DNA of 64,000 bases from JAHZKN01 sp965250205 (lineage in GTDB: Bacteria > Pseudomonadota > Alphaproteobacteria > Rhizobiales > Hyphomicrobiaceae): assembly GCA_965250205.1 (NCBI GenBank), contig CBDFNK010000023.1:186001-250000 (forward strand). The letters are read 5' to 3'. A model generated the notes under the pieces. The model saw only the letters and a program-made list of their open reading frames with translations. It did no database searches and was not told where the DNA came from. The position numbers were made by a program, and so were the translations under genes. Numbering within the stretch: position 1 is the stretch's first letter; every line of letters starts with the position of its first letter. This document shows positions 25,489 to 36,100 of this stretch, piece after piece.

Positions 25489-26421
25489 ATGTCGGGGACA
25501 CAGGTAAACAGCGGCGCTGAGGTTGGCACGCCTGTTTTCGAGTCGTCATTGTCTGACTTCTTCCAATTGATGAAGCCACGCGTGATGTCGCTGGTGATTT
25601 TCACAGCTCTCGTTGGCATGGTCGCGGCACCTGGCCACATTCATCCAGTTCTGGCTGTGATTGCTCTCTTCGCGATTGCAGTGGGCGCTGGAGCATCCGG
25701 CGCGCTGAACATGTGGTACGAGGCCGATATTGATCGGCTCATGCAACGTACGGCGGCACGGCCTATCCCTCGTGGGCGGGTGACAGAAGACGAAGCCCTG
25801 AGCTTCGGTGTTGTTCTTTCGGTCGCTTCAGTTCTAACGCTTGGCGTGCTCGTCAACTGGGTAGCAGGCGCGCTGCTGGCACTGACTATCGGCTTTTATG
25901 TGATCATCTACACCATGTGGCTGAAGCGGCGGACACCGCAAAACATTGTCATCGGTGGTGCGGCAGGTGCATTTCCTCCGATGGTTGGTTGGGCTGCGGT
26001 TACGGGAAGCGTTTCAATCGAAAGCATCGTTCTGTTTCTGATTATCTTCACGTGGACACCGCCGCATTTTTGGGCGTTGGCGCTGTATCGCAATCGCGAC
26101 TACCAACGCGCTGGCATCCCGATGCTGCCAGTGGTGGCCGGTGATGGCGAGACACGCAAGCAAATCTTGTTCTATTCCGTTTTGATGGTGGCAACAGCGG
26201 CAACGCCGGTTTTCATCGGTCTTGGTGGTCTGGCTTATGCCGTTACATCGACGGTGCTTGGTGTTATTTTCTTGTGGCTGGCGCTGCGTGTGTGGCGTAT
26301 CCGCGAAGGACGCGACAGCGACAAGACAGCCAAGCAACTGTTTCTATTTTCGATCTTCTATTTGTTTGCTCTGTTCGCCGTGTTGCTGGCGGAGCATTCA
26401 ATTGTGGCGTTATTGGCGTAG
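25489..26421 (+). CDS. ctaB: Protohaem IX farnesyltransferase
   Basis: 310 residues; makes haem O from haem B for the oxidase. ATG 25489 follows GGGAGGAAC. The UbiA-type prenyl-binding motif is NMWYEADIDRLMQRT (N-x-x-x-D-x-x-x-D) near residue 77 with ARPIPRGRV after it; the second Asp-rich loop is YRNRDYQRAGIPMLP. About nine hydrophobic helices. Inner membrane. It lies inside the cox cluster, as in other Rhizobiales. Confidence 0.95.
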   Translation: MSGTQVNSGAEVGTPVFESSLSDFFQLMKPRVMSLVIFTALVGMVAAPGHIHPVLAVIALFAIAVGAGASGALNMWYEADIDRLMQRTAARPIPRGRVTEDEALSFGVVLSVASVLTLGVLVNWVAGALLALTIGFYVIIYTMWLKRRTPQNIVIGGAAGAFPPMVGWAAVTGSVSIESIVLFLIIFTWTPPHFWALALYRNRDYQRAGIPMLPVVAGDGETRKQILFYSVLMVATAATPVFIGLGGLAYAVTSTVLGVIFLWLALRVWRIREGRDSDKTAKQLFLFSIFYLFALFAVLLAEHSIVALLA

Positions 26422-26443
26422 AGTGTCCGATTAAGGGTATGAA

Positions 26444-26602
26444 GTGACAACGACAGGGACCCAAATGGCTGGTGAGGACAAAAGCGAGGAGCAGCGGGCG
26501 CAAAAGCAGCGGTCGCGGTCAATCGGAATCGCACTTGGCTTAGCATTGATGGTGGTCTTGTTCTATGTCGCAACGCTGGTGCGCCTTGGGCCAGGCGTTT
26601 AA
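26444..26602 (+). CDS. CoxF-type small oxidase assembly protein
   Basis: A small gene of 52 codons from GTG 26444, or 45 from ATG 26465. It reads MAGEDKSEEQRAQKQRSRSI, then a single transmembrane helix (LGLALMVVLFYVATLV) and RLGPGV. A charged N-terminus with one helix between ctaB and ctaG is the position and shape of the CoxF family of Rhizobiales. Function is not established for that family beyond association with aa3 oxidase. Confidence 0.75.
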   Translation: MTTTGTQMAGEDKSEEQRAQKQRSRSIGIALGLALMVVLFYVATLVRLGPGV

Positions 26603-26643
26603 CCGGTCGCTTTAAGGTGGCTGTTGTGAAAGGAAGATAAGCG

Positions 26644-27255
26644 GTGTCCATGGACCGCAATAAGATTGTCGCTTTGACCTGCGCCGGGTGCGTCGCGGGA
26701 ATGGTTGCGCTGTCGTTTGCGGCCGTTCCTCTCTACCGCTTGTACTGCCAGGTGACGGGCTATGGTGGCACGACACAGCGCGTTGAAAAAGCCTCCGATG
26801 TCGTATTAGATCGCACCATTACGGTTCGCTTTGATGCCAATGTTGAGCCTGGTTTGCCGTGGGATTTTCGCCCCGTTGTCACGACGATGAAAGTCAAAAT
26901 TGGGGAAAGCGCGTTAGCCTTTTACAAGGCCACCAATTTGTCAGATAGGCAGATTAAAGGAACCGCAGGTTTCAACGTGACGCCGGATACCGCTGGCATA
27001 CACTTCAACAAAATCGAGTGCTTCTGTTTTACAGAGCAAACGTTGGCCGCCGGTGAGACGGTGGAGATGCCACTCACATTCTTCATTGATCCTGAGATTG
27101 TTAAGGATGTTGACGCGGCCCACCTCAGCACAATTACGCTGTCGTATCGGTTCTACCCTTCAGGAAATGATGAGGGTGAGAGTTTAGAAAAGTCTGCGGT
27201 CGTGACAAAGCCTGTTGTGACGAGCGATGATGTGAAATTTGGAAAAGGGACATGA
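26644..27255 (+). CDS. ctaG: Cytochrome c oxidase assembly protein CtaG/Cox11
   Basis: 203 residues (GTG 26644; ATG 26650 also possible). One N-terminal membrane anchor (IVALTCAGCVAGMVALSFA), then AAVPLYRLYCQVTGYGGTTQ, the family hallmark. The copper-binding Cys pair is ECFCFTEQTL, and the domain ends with LSYRFYP. It delivers Cu to the CuB site of subunit I from the periplasm. Located between coxF and coxC as expected. Confidence 0.95.
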   Translation: MSMDRNKIVALTCAGCVAGMVALSFAAVPLYRLYCQVTGYGGTTQRVEKASDVVLDRTITVRFDANVEPGLPWDFRPVVTTMKVKIGESALAFYKATNLSDRQIKGTAGFNVTPDTAGIHFNKIECFCFTEQTLAAGETVEMPLTFFIDPEIVKDVDAAHLSTITLSYRFYPSGNDEGESLEKSAVVTKPVVTSDDVKFGKGT

Positions 27256-27413
27256 GCTGGGCGCTCATTTGCGCTAGGCTATGAGTAATTGAAGTAAGCA
27301 ACGGTTGGGTATATGCGCGTGCATTGCCCGCCATCGGAAACTAAACGGGACTTGAAGTTGCGACGCTTTAGATAAAAGGGTCGTCACATGAAAGACTGGG
27401 GACGGAGAAACTA

Positions 27414-28352
27414 ATGACAGGATCGCACGCAAACCAACACGACTACCATCTTGTAAATCCGAGCCCTTGGCCGCTTTTGGCGTCAATGGCGGTACTGGCA
27501 ACAGCGTTTGGCGCCATTATTTGGATGCGGACAACAGGTTCAGAAACATCTGGCCTGTTTGGTGTCCAAGGCTCATGGGTGTTTGCCCTCGGTATGACCT
27601 CATTGATCGCGTGTGCCTTTATGTGGTGGCGTGATGTGATTAAAGAAGCCCACGGCGGCGATCACACACCCGTTGTGCAGCTCCACCTGCGCTACGGTAT
27701 GATCTTGTTCATTGCCTCTGAGGTGATGTTCTTCGTAGCATGGTTCTGGGCCTACTTTGACGCGTCACTGTTTCCAAACGGTACCTATCAAGTCGAAAAC
27801 ATTTCTGAAGCCGTAGGCATGACAACCCGCAACGAGGTGCTTGGTGGACAATGGCCACCCGTACCCGTAGATGCAACGTCGGCGGGCACGCCTGGCTTCT
27901 TCAAGGGCACATTTGATCCTTGGAGCATTCCAGTCATAAATACGCTGATCCTGCTCACCTCTGGTGTGACCGTGACTTATGCCCACAATGCGCTGTTGAA
28001 AGACAACCGTAGTGGCTTGATTATCGGTTTAGTGCTGACTGTCATCCTCGGGTTGGTCTTCACCGGTTTCCAAGCCTATGAATATATGGAAGCTGCGTTC
28101 AGCTATGCCGGTCACATCTATGGTTCGACCTTCTTCATGGCGACAGGATTCCACGGTGCACACGTCATCATCGGTACCATCTTCCTGTTGGTCTGCCTGC
28201 TGCGCGCGCTGGCAGGTCACTTCACAGCAAAGCAACACTTTGGTTTTGAGGCCGCTGCTTGGTACTGGCACTTTGTGGACGTTGTTTGGTTGTTCTTGTT
28301 CGCCACCATCTACGTTTGGGGAGCGGGCGCCAATGCAGGTGCTGGCCACTAA
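27414..28352 (+). CDS. coxC: Cytochrome c oxidase subunit III
   Basis: 312 residues starting MTGSHANQHDYHLVNPSPWP. Seven hydrophobic helices; conserved stretches FIASEVMFFVAWFWAYFDAS (lipid-binding region), GATGFHG-type ATGFHGAHVIIGTIFL, and the end WYWHFVDVVWLFLFATIYVWG. A structural subunit stabilising proton pumping. It is followed by a strong terminator. Confidence 0.96.
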   Translation: MTGSHANQHDYHLVNPSPWPLLASMAVLATAFGAIIWMRTTGSETSGLFGVQGSWVFALGMTSLIACAFMWWRDVIKEAHGGDHTPVVQLHLRYGMILFIASEVMFFVAWFWAYFDASLFPNGTYQVENISEAVGMTTRNEVLGGQWPPVPVDATSAGTPGFFKGTFDPWSIPVINTLILLTSGVTVTYAHNALLKDNRSGLIIGLVLTVILGLVFTGFQAYEYMEAAFSYAGHIYGSTFFMATGFHGAHVIIGTIFLLVCLLRALAGHFTAKQHFGFEAAAWYWHFVDVVWLFLFATIYVWGAGANAGAGH

Positions 28353-28380
28353 ATAATGCGCAGACAGCGTGACTGAAATC

Positions 28381-28417
28381 AAAACGGGGCGGGCCATTTA
28401 AGCCTGCCCCGTTTTTT
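28381..28417 (+). terminator. Rho-independent terminator after coxC
   Basis: AAAACGGGGCGGGC pairs with GCCTGCCCCGTTTT (one bulge/mismatch) around a short loop, followed by TTTTTT. The flanking A and T runs make it potentially bidirectional. Confidence 0.88.
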
Positions 28418-28480
28418 ATGTACGCGATGCGGCCTCGATTTTGATGAGCCGACGCGGAAGTCGCCGATTGGGAGGTTGCT

Positions 28481-28855
28481 TTGAACCGAAATAGGGAACC
28501 AGGTGTATTGCACACCGCCCTCACATGTCGCTGTCCGCGGTGTGGCAAGGGCCCGCTATTTCGCCAACTCCTCAATATGCGCCCAAACTGCAGTGGCTGT
28601 GGTTTGGACTACAATTTTATTGATACCGGTGACGGCCCCGCGGTGTTTGTTATTTTTCTGCTTGGCGCCTTGATGATGGCTGGCGCGCTCTATGTCGAAT
28701 TTGGTTTTTCACCTCCGTTTTGGGTGCACGTCATGTTGTGGGGTCTTTTGACCCCCCTTCTTGCCGTGATTTTGCTGCGTTTCATGAAGGCGCTGCTGAT
28801 TGCGCTGCAGTACAAGCACAAAGCCGAAGAAGGACGCCTTAAAGATGGCGAATGA
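28481..28855 (+). CDS. DUF983 membrane protein
   Basis: 124 residues from a TTG start (no better start in frame). Two zinc-ribbon-like Cys pairs (TCRCPRCGKGPLF and NCSGCGLDY) are followed by DTGDGPAVFVIFLLGA and two transmembrane helices. This is the DUF983 pattern. Members sit next to SURF1 in alphaproteobacterial oxidase clusters and are presumed to assist assembly; function unproven. The 3' end overlaps the SURF1 start. Confidence 0.85.
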   Translation: MNRNREPGVLHTALTCRCPRCGKGPLFRQLLNMRPNCSGCGLDYNFIDTGDGPAVFVIFLLGALMMAGALYVEFGFSPPFWVHVMLWGLLTPLLAVILLRFMKALLIALQYKHKAEEGRLKDGE

Positions 28856-29612
28856 CCTGCAGGATCGGGATGTCGAGGCAACGCCCGCGCGGCGACCGCG
28901 TTTCTGGCCGCTGACGATTGCGACTACGATCACGTTTGTGTTTCTGGTTTCACTTGGCGTTTGGCAGCTCCAACGCTTGGCCTGGAAGGAGGGATTAATC
29001 GCTGAGATTGAGACGCGTCAGGCAGCAGCGCCTGTGGCGTTTGCCGAGGCCTTGAAAATGCGACGTGCTGAAACGGGTGTCCGCTATTTGCGTGTCCGGG
29101 CGAAAGGTACGTTTGTGCATGATAGTGAGCGCTATTACTATGCACCAGATTCCAAGTTGGGGCCTGGATTTGAGATCTACACGCCGTTTCAGTTAGCTGG
29201 TGGGCAAGGTCTCATCGTCGTCAATCGAGGGTTTGTGCCAGAGCCTCTGAAGGCATCTGACACGCGAGCAAGCGGTCAGGTCACGGGCGAACAAGACATC
29301 ATCGGTCTCGTGCGCCTTCCGGGGCGCGGTGGAGCGTTTACACCGGATAATAGTGCGCCAGAAAACCTTTGGTTCTGGCGCGATTTTGAAGCCATGACCG
29401 CAAGCCTTTCTGTTGCGGACTATGGCCCAAAGCAGAACCTCTTTGTGGACGCAGAACAGGCAGCACCGGGCGGTTGGCCGCGCGGGGTCGTGCGCAAGAT
29501 GGAGCTCTCCAATCGTCATTTTGGATACGCTGTGACCTGGTTTGGGCTGGCGCTGACGCTGCTCGGTGTTTACGCAGCTTTGATGTGGAGCAGACACCAG
29601 GATGGTGGTTAG
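28845..29612 (+). CDS. SURF1 family oxidase biogenesis protein
   Basis: 255 residues from ATG 28845, overlapping the DUF983 stop by 11 bases. Two membrane helices at the ends (PLTIATTITFVFLVSLGVWQ and FGYAVTWFGLALTLLGVYAA) enclose a periplasmic domain with YYYAPDSKLGPGFEIYTPF, VNRGFVP and VRKMELSNRHFGYAVTWFG, the SURF1 signature. It is involved in haem a insertion into subunit I. The gene closes the oxidase cluster. Confidence 0.92.
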   Translation: MANDLQDRDVEATPARRPRFWPLTIATTITFVFLVSLGVWQLQRLAWKEGLIAEIETRQAAAPVAFAEALKMRRAETGVRYLRVRAKGTFVHDSERYYYAPDSKLGPGFEIYTPFQLAGGQGLIVVNRGFVPEPLKASDTRASGQVTGEQDIIGLVRLPGRGGAFTPDNSAPENLWFWRDFEAMTASLSVADYGPKQNLFVDAEQAAPGGWPRGVVRKMELSNRHFGYAVTWFGLALTLLGVYAALMWSRHQDGG

Positions 29613-29818
29613 AGATGACGCGTCAGATGTGAGCCAGAAGGACAGCACAAATAGACGCCCGTGGTAGATGCGAATAGTTTATCTTCAAAAGAGAATCATC
29701 TGCCCAGGTGGCCCAGTCAAAGGGCCTGGTGCAAGAGCCTAGAGTGACGGTGGCGGGCTGATGTACCTCACTTCAACTGTGCGAGCGATCACAAACGCCA
29801 TAGGAGTTTTTTGGGCGC

Positions 29819-31219
29819 GTGAAATATATTTCGACACGGGGGACAGCCCCCGAGCTGACGTTTGATGAGGTGCTGCTGGCAGGCTTGGCGCGCGATGGCG
29901 GGCTTTACCTGCCCAAGACCTGGCCGCATTTTTCAGCTGAGACGATTGCCTCGTTTAAGGACAAATCATTTGCCGAAGTCGCTGCCCACATCATGGCTCC
30001 GTTTGTGGGGAATTGTCTTTCTGAAGCAGAACTTAAGGTGATGTGCCAGGAGGCCTACGCCGAATTCGGTTCTGAGGCAGTGACACCGTTGGTGCCACTG
30101 GGTGATGAATTGTGGGCGCTCGAATTATTTCACGGGCCGACACTGGCATTCAAAGATGTGGCGATGCAGTTCCTGGCCCGCGCTATGGACCATGTGCTGG
30201 CCAAAGTCGGGCGCCGCGCAACAATTGTTGGTGCGACTTCAGGCGATACTGGCGGCGCGGCGATTGAAGCGTTTCGTCATTCCAGTCGTGTTGACATGGT
30301 TATTCTATTTCCAGATGGCCGTGTCTCAGATGTGCAGCGACGCATGATGACCACGCCTTGCGATGACAATGTGCATGCAGTTGCCATCGATGGTAATTTT
30401 GATGATTGCCAGGCGCTCGTCAAAGCGATGTTTAATGACCATGGTTTTCGTGATGAGGTGCATTTGTCAGGTGTAAATTCCATCAACTGGGTGCGCATCA
30501 TGGCCCAGATCACCTATTACTTTGTGGCCAGTGTTGCCCTTGGTGGTCCGGACAAAAAACTTTCATTTGCCGTTCCAACGGGTAATTTTGGCGATATTTT
30601 TGCAGGCTGGGCCGCCAAACAAATGGGCTTGCCAATCCATCAATTGATCATCGCCTCCAACGCCAACAATATTCTGCCGCGCGCACTGGAGAGCGGACGT
30701 TATGAAATGCGTGGCGTTTCGGCGACAAGTTCACCGTCCATGGATATCCAGGTTTCTTCGAACTTTGAACGCTATCTTTTTGAAGTCAGTGGACGCAATT
30801 CCGAAACGGTTCTCAAAGCGATGAATGATTTGTCTAACACAGGGCAGTTTGAACTCGGTGCCTTGCATGTGGGTATGCAAAACGAATTTGCCGCCTTCTG
30901 GGCCAGTGAAGATGATGTCGCAGAGGCCATCAAAACGGTGAAGGCCGGGTCAGGCTATACGCTCGATCCGCACACTGCATGTGGCTATGTCGCTGCAACG
31001 CGTTGGCAAAAGAAGAACGCGTGTCCAACGGTCGTGTTGGCGACGGCTCATCCGGCGAAGTTTCCAGATGCGTTGCAAGACATTACTGGCGAGCGACCGC
31101 CGCTGCCCGCGCGCTTTTCTGGCTTACTGACAGATGAAGAACGGATGCCAAAGCTGCCAAACGATCTTGCCAAGGTGCAGGCGTTTATTCGTGCGCATCG
31201 GGCAGGTGTTAGCGCATGA
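29819..31219 (+). CDS. thrC: Threonine synthase
   Basis: 466 residues, GTG start (MKYISTRGTAPELTFDEVLL). PLP-dependent conversion of O-phosphohomoserine to threonine. The PLP lysine lies in GPTLAFKDVAMQFLA, with GATSGDTGGAAIEA next and the phosphate-binding region VPTGNFGDIFAGW later. Length and N-terminus fit the long (fungal/proteobacterial) class. Homoserine kinase, the preceding enzyme, is at 40016 in this window. The stop overlaps the start of the M16 peptidase gene. Confidence 0.96.
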   Translation: MKYISTRGTAPELTFDEVLLAGLARDGGLYLPKTWPHFSAETIASFKDKSFAEVAAHIMAPFVGNCLSEAELKVMCQEAYAEFGSEAVTPLVPLGDELWALELFHGPTLAFKDVAMQFLARAMDHVLAKVGRRATIVGATSGDTGGAAIEAFRHSSRVDMVILFPDGRVSDVQRRMMTTPCDDNVHAVAIDGNFDDCQALVKAMFNDHGFRDEVHLSGVNSINWVRIMAQITYYFVASVALGGPDKKLSFAVPTGNFGDIFAGWAAKQMGLPIHQLIIASNANNILPRALESGRYEMRGVSATSSPSMDIQVSSNFERYLFEVSGRNSETVLKAMNDLSNTGQFELGALHVGMQNEFAAFWASEDDVAEAIKTVKAGSGYTLDPHTACGYVAATRWQKKNACPTVVLATAHPAKFPDALQDITGERPPLPARFSGLLTDEERMPKLPNDLAKVQAFIRAHRAGVSA

Positions 31220-32502
31220 GCCTCGAGATAACCACGCTGGACAATGGCCTGCGCGTCGTTACTGACCACATGGCACACGTGGCAACAACGTCGCTCGGGG
31301 TTTGGGTTGCGGCAGGTTCACGTCATGAAAGCGAAAACGACAATGGTATTTCGCACCTGCTAGAACACATGGCGTTTAAGGGAACGCAGAAACGTAGCGC
31401 GCGTTCGATTGCTGAAGAAATTGAGGCGCTGGGTGGTGAACTCAACGCCGCCACAGGCCACGAATCAACCGCCTACTATGCGCGCGTGTTGGCCGGAGAT
31501 GAGGCGTCCGCTCTCGCTATTTTGGCCGACATTCTGCAAGATCCAATGTTTGCCGAGGATGAACTCAAGCGTGAGCAAGAGGTGATCCTTCAGGAGATTG
31601 CCGCGACCCAGGATAGCCCCGAAGACATCGTCTTTGATCTGCTGCATGAAGTTTCCTACCCAGGCCAGGCGCTGGGACGGCCTATTTTGGGCACGCCGGA
31701 GCGGGTGCAGGGCTTTTCGTCCGATGATTTGAGGCGCTTTTTAGCCGCCAGCTACGGGCCCTCGACGATGGTTGTTTCAGCGGCGGGAGGCGTTGCCCAT
31801 GACGCCCTGGTTCGCCACGCTGAGGCCCTATTCCAAGCGCCCAATTCACCGTCAAAGGGTGCTTTTGCTCAGGCCCGCTATAAAGGTGGGCGGGTGAAGT
31901 CCGACAAGCCGTTTGAGCAGTGTCATATCGCGATGGGATTTGAGGGGCCGTCGTATCGTGATGAGCAATATTTTTCAGCGCAAGTCTTCTCCGGCATTTT
32001 TGGTGGCGGCATGTCATCAAGATTGTTTCAGGAAGTCCGTGAAAAGCGCGGCTTGTGTTATTCGATTTACTCCAATGTCTGGGGGTTGGAGGATACCGGT
32101 ATGATTTATTTGCATACTGCAACAGCGCCGGAAGCGGCTGGCGAATTGACCGGTGTCATTGCCAGCGAGTTGGCAGCGATGTGCCAACGTCCACCGACAT
32201 TAGATGAACTACAACGCTCTCAAGCGCAGCTTAAGGTTGGCTTGCTAAGTGCCTTGGAATCTTCAGCGGCACGCGCAGAACAAATGGCGCGCCATCTCGT
32301 TGCCTATGACCGTGTCATCTCAAAGGAAGACCTGATTGATCGTGTCGATGCCGTAACACCTGATGACGTTCTTGCCTGCGCGCGCGACATGGCAGCGAGC
32401 GTTGTGACGTTTTCCGTCGTCGGCGCTGGCGCAGAAAGTCAACGCCTTCTTGACGAAGCAGGCAAACAGTTTGCACTTCACGAAACGCGGGAAGGTGTGT
32501 GA
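31216..32502 (+). CDS. M16 family zinc peptidase (processing-peptidase type)
   Basis: 428 residues, starting as MSLEITTLDNGLRVVTDHMA with a four-base overlap on thrC. The inverted zinc motif H-x-x-E-H is in SHLLEHMAFKGTQKRSA near residue 50, with the third ligand Glu in VILQEIAATQDSPED. GGMSSRLFQEVREKRGLCYS is the conserved C-terminal-lobe motif. It is closest in type to the mitochondrial processing peptidase beta-like proteins of alphaproteobacteria. No signal peptide; substrate unknown. Confidence 0.92.
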   Translation: MSLEITTLDNGLRVVTDHMAHVATTSLGVWVAAGSRHESENDNGISHLLEHMAFKGTQKRSARSIAEEIEALGGELNAATGHESTAYYARVLAGDEASALAILADILQDPMFAEDELKREQEVILQEIAATQDSPEDIVFDLLHEVSYPGQALGRPILGTPERVQGFSSDDLRRFLAASYGPSTMVVSAAGGVAHDALVRHAEALFQAPNSPSKGAFAQARYKGGRVKSDKPFEQCHIAMGFEGPSYRDEQYFSAQVFSGIFGGGMSSRLFQEVREKRGLCYSIYSNVWGLEDTGMIYLHTATAPEAAGELTGVIASELAAMCQRPPTLDELQRSQAQLKVGLLSALESSAARAEQMARHLVAYDRVISKEDLIDRVDAVTPDDVLACARDMAASVVTFSVVGAGAESQRLLDEAGKQFALHETREGV

Positions 32503-33089
32503 TGGCCTTTTTGAGATCAGATCGAACGCTGCAACAAACGTCGGCCCTCGTCGGCGATGGTGTCGAACTGCGCTCTCCACGGGTCACGGACTATGGTCGC
32601 TGGGTGGAGCTCAGGGCGGCGAGTCGCATGCACTTGGCGCTGTGGGAGCCGCACTGGTCCCGCGATGAACTTACAAAGACAGGGTTTCGCCGTCGCCTGC
32701 GATTCTATGAGAGTGAAGCACGCGATGATCGCGGCTATGCTTTTTTGATATTTTCCACAGCCAATGACATGTTGATAGGGGGGGTTACTCTGTCAAATGT
32801 CCGCCGTGGCGTTTGTCAATCGGCGATGCTCGGCTATTGGTTGGGGGTGGGACACACGGGTCAAGGTTATATGACGCGTGCCGTTGGCACCGTTTTGCCG
32901 TTTGTGTTTGCCACCTTGAAGCTACACCGCTTGGAGGCTGCAACGCAGGCCAACAATGCACCTTCAATTGGTGTTTTAGAACGCAATGGGTTTCAGTTGG
33001 AGGGGCGCTTGCAAAGCTATCTCAAAATTGACGGCGCATGGCAGGATCATCTGCTTTATGCGCGGATCTCGGAGGAAGAGCAGCTCTAG
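32499..33089 (+). CDS. rimJ: RimJ-type GNAT acetyltransferase
   Basis: 196 residues overlapping the peptidase gene by four bases. It has GVELRSPRVTDYGRWVEL at the start, GYWLGVGHTGQGYMTRAV (acetyl-CoA pyrophosphate loop) and LHRLEAATQANNAPSIGVLE and RNGFQLEG at the end, the pattern of the RimJ/RimL family that acetylates ribosomal protein N-termini. The target here is not shown. Translationally coupled with thrC and the peptidase. Confidence 0.85.
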   Translation: MMAFLRSDRTLQQTSALVGDGVELRSPRVTDYGRWVELRAASRMHLALWEPHWSRDELTKTGFRRRLRFYESEARDDRGYAFLIFSTANDMLIGGVTLSNVRRGVCQSAMLGYWLGVGHTGQGYMTRAVGTVLPFVFATLKLHRLEAATQANNAPSIGVLERNGFQLEGRLQSYLKIDGAWQDHLLYARISEEEQL

Positions 33090-33104
33090 CGGTTGCGCCA
33101 ACGC

Positions 33105-36100
33105 ATGACAGGTCTTTTGTCTCAGCGCCGACACATACCATTGACGTCCCTTGGGCGTTGCTTCTCCTGTCTGTTGTGCGCTCTGCTTGTGCTTGCGGCT
33201 GGCAGCGCCGTGACGAGCGTTCCTGCTCAGGCCCTTGATACGATTGTGATCAATCCTGACCAGGACCAAATTGAAATTACGACGCGCGGTGAACTTTACC
33301 AGGACCGTGGCGACAGTTTGCAGGTTGAGACTGCGCCAAGTGCCGGTGGTATTACCGGACGCGTCTCCGTCAACGCAACAACACGCGGCACCAATCCGCA
33401 CTGGATTGTGTTTGCACTTAAGAACCCTTCATCAGAACCGATTGAGCGCCTGCTGACGGCTGACCGATACAATGTTGTTGGTTCCGGTGCGATCTGGCCG
33501 GATCTGGATGCACAGCGCATCAATGCCATTACACCGTCAATTGGTTTTGTGCCCGAGCGCATCAAGTCAGACCGTGCCGATGTCTTCCGCGTGACGCTGG
33601 AGCCAGGTCAGACCATTACTTATGTGATGGAGCTGTCGTCTGATCGCTTTGCCCGCATCAACCTTTGGAAGCCGTTAGAATACGAATTGAAACTCAAAGA
33701 CCGACAGCTTTTCAATGGCATTCTGCTTGGTCTCACCGGCCTTTTGGCCATTTTCCTGACGGCCATCTTTGGCGCCAACCACAAGTTGATTTTTCCAGGC
33801 GCTGCTTTGGTGTGCTGGTGCGTGCTCGCCTACTTGTGTGTTGATTTTGGCTTCTTTCACAAACTGTTTCACCTGAAACCGGAAGATAACGCGGTTTATC
33901 GCGCGGCAGCTGAATCTGCGATGGCGGCGAGTTTTATCATCTTCTTATACGTATTTTTGCGCCTTGGGCTGTGGAACAGCTTGGTCCGCATGTTGGTCAG
34001 TGTCTGGATTTTGGCACAGTTAGCTCTGGTTGCTTTGTCGGTGATTGACCCACGCTTGGCGGCAACGTTTGCGCGGCTTTCTTTTGTTGGCATCGCAGCC
34101 ATCGGTGCTTTCTTCACGTTGTTCTTAGCGTTGCGCGGTCAAGACCGTGGGATGTCGTTGATTCCGACATGGATGTTGTTCTGTGTTTGGGTGTTTAGCG
34201 CGGGTGTGTTGTTAATGGGCCGACTGTCGGGTGATATGGCCGTGTCAGGACTGGCCGCGTTCCTTGTGCTGATCCTTATTTCCATCGGCTTTACAATTAC
34301 GCAGTTTGCGTTCCGTACGGTGGAACCCCAGTACGGTTCGACCCCGAATGAGATGCAGCAACGCGCATTGGCCGTTGACGGTGCTGGTGCTGCTGTGTGG
34401 TTGTGGAATGCCAGGCGCGATGAAATCAGCGTGGGCGCAACCGCTGAAGAGATTTTGGGGCACAAGCAAGGAGAGCTTTCATCCAGCACCGATGACTTTG
34501 TCCGACATATTCATCCAACGGATCGCGAGCGCTTCAAATTGATGTTGTGGACAGTGCAAGAGCGAGCGGGGGGAAAAATCCAATCCGATTTCCGATTGCG
34601 TCATGCTGACAACAGCTACCGTTGGTTTGAATTGGAAGCAGCTAGCGTTGCCAGCACCGACCGCAGAGCATTGCGTTGCGTTGGGCTGTTGCGTGATGTT
34701 ACTGAAAGCAAGCGGGCTCATGAGCGGCTGATTCATGACGCTGTTCACGACAACCTGACCAATTTACCCAACCGCTCGCTGTTTTTAGACCGTCTGTCGA
34801 ATACCATTCTGCGTGCCAGAAAGGATGATCAGGTGCGCCCGGCGGTGCTGTTTATTGATCTCGATAAATTCAAGAACGTCAATAATTCATTCGGATTGTT
34901 GGTCGGTGACAGTCTATTGCTGACCGTTGCACGTCGATTGCAGCGCTATCTGCAACCTGAAGATACGTTAGCCCGCGTGGGTGGTGACCAGTTTGCCATG
35001 ATCGTTCTGGGCGAAGAAGATGCTGATGGTTTGGCGGGGCTTGCTGAGCGCCTGCGCCGTTCGATGCGTAGCCCGATCAAGATTGCCGGACAAGATATCG
35101 TGTTGAACGGTTCCATGGGTATTTCTGTTTATGACAGTGATACCAAGAATGAATCAGAACTTTTGAAGAATGCGGAAATTGCGATGTACCGCGCCAAGCG
35201 CGAAGGCAGTGACCGCATTGAATTGTTCCGTTCTGAAATGCGTGCCGATCGAGATGATCGCGTAGAAATTGAAAGCGATTTGCGCAAGGCGCTTGAAAAG
35301 AACCAGTTCGAGATTCTTTATCAGCCGATTTACACGCTATCAACGGAAGAACTAGCTGGTTTTGAAGCGCACATCCGATGGAAGCACCCCAAATACGGTT
35401 TGATGAATCCGACGCGCTTCGTACCGATTGCCGAGGAATCGGATCTCATCGTCAAGATCGGTTCGCACGTCCTGTTGCGCGCAGTTCGTGATGCCGCACG
35501 TTGGCACAAGGTGCTGTCAAGGCGGGAAGACACACCACTCTTTGTGAGCGTGAACGTGTCATCCAAGCAATTGTTCCGACAGGATCTAGTTCAGGAAATC
35601 CGCCATATCCTTGGCCAAAATCTGGTCCCACGTGGCGCCCTCAAATTGGAAGTCACCGAATCTCTGGTGATGGAAAATCCAGAACAATCCATTGAAATTC
35701 TTGGCTGGCTGAAGAGTGCTGGCGCTGAGCTGACACTTGATGATTTTGGAACCGGGTATTCTTCACTGTCATATCTACAGCGGTTTCCGTTCGATGGCAT
35801 CAAGCTTGATCAAAGCTTCATTAAAGATGGTGCGAAGATGGACGGCACCGGATCGGTGCTCGTGCGCTCGATCGTGGCCATGGCCCACGAGCTTGAATTG
35901 ACCGTTGTTGCAGAAGGCGTTGAAGATCCAGATACCGCGGCCTTCCTGCGCTCCATTGGTAGTGAATACGCACAAGGTTTCTTCTACGGCGAGCCAATCA
36001 CGCAACGTGAAGTGATCCAGATGTTGCGCATTCTCGAGAAGTCAGGACGCAAATTGAAGCCACGCAGTTTGTTCAAGAGCCGGCGTCGTGGCACGCAAGA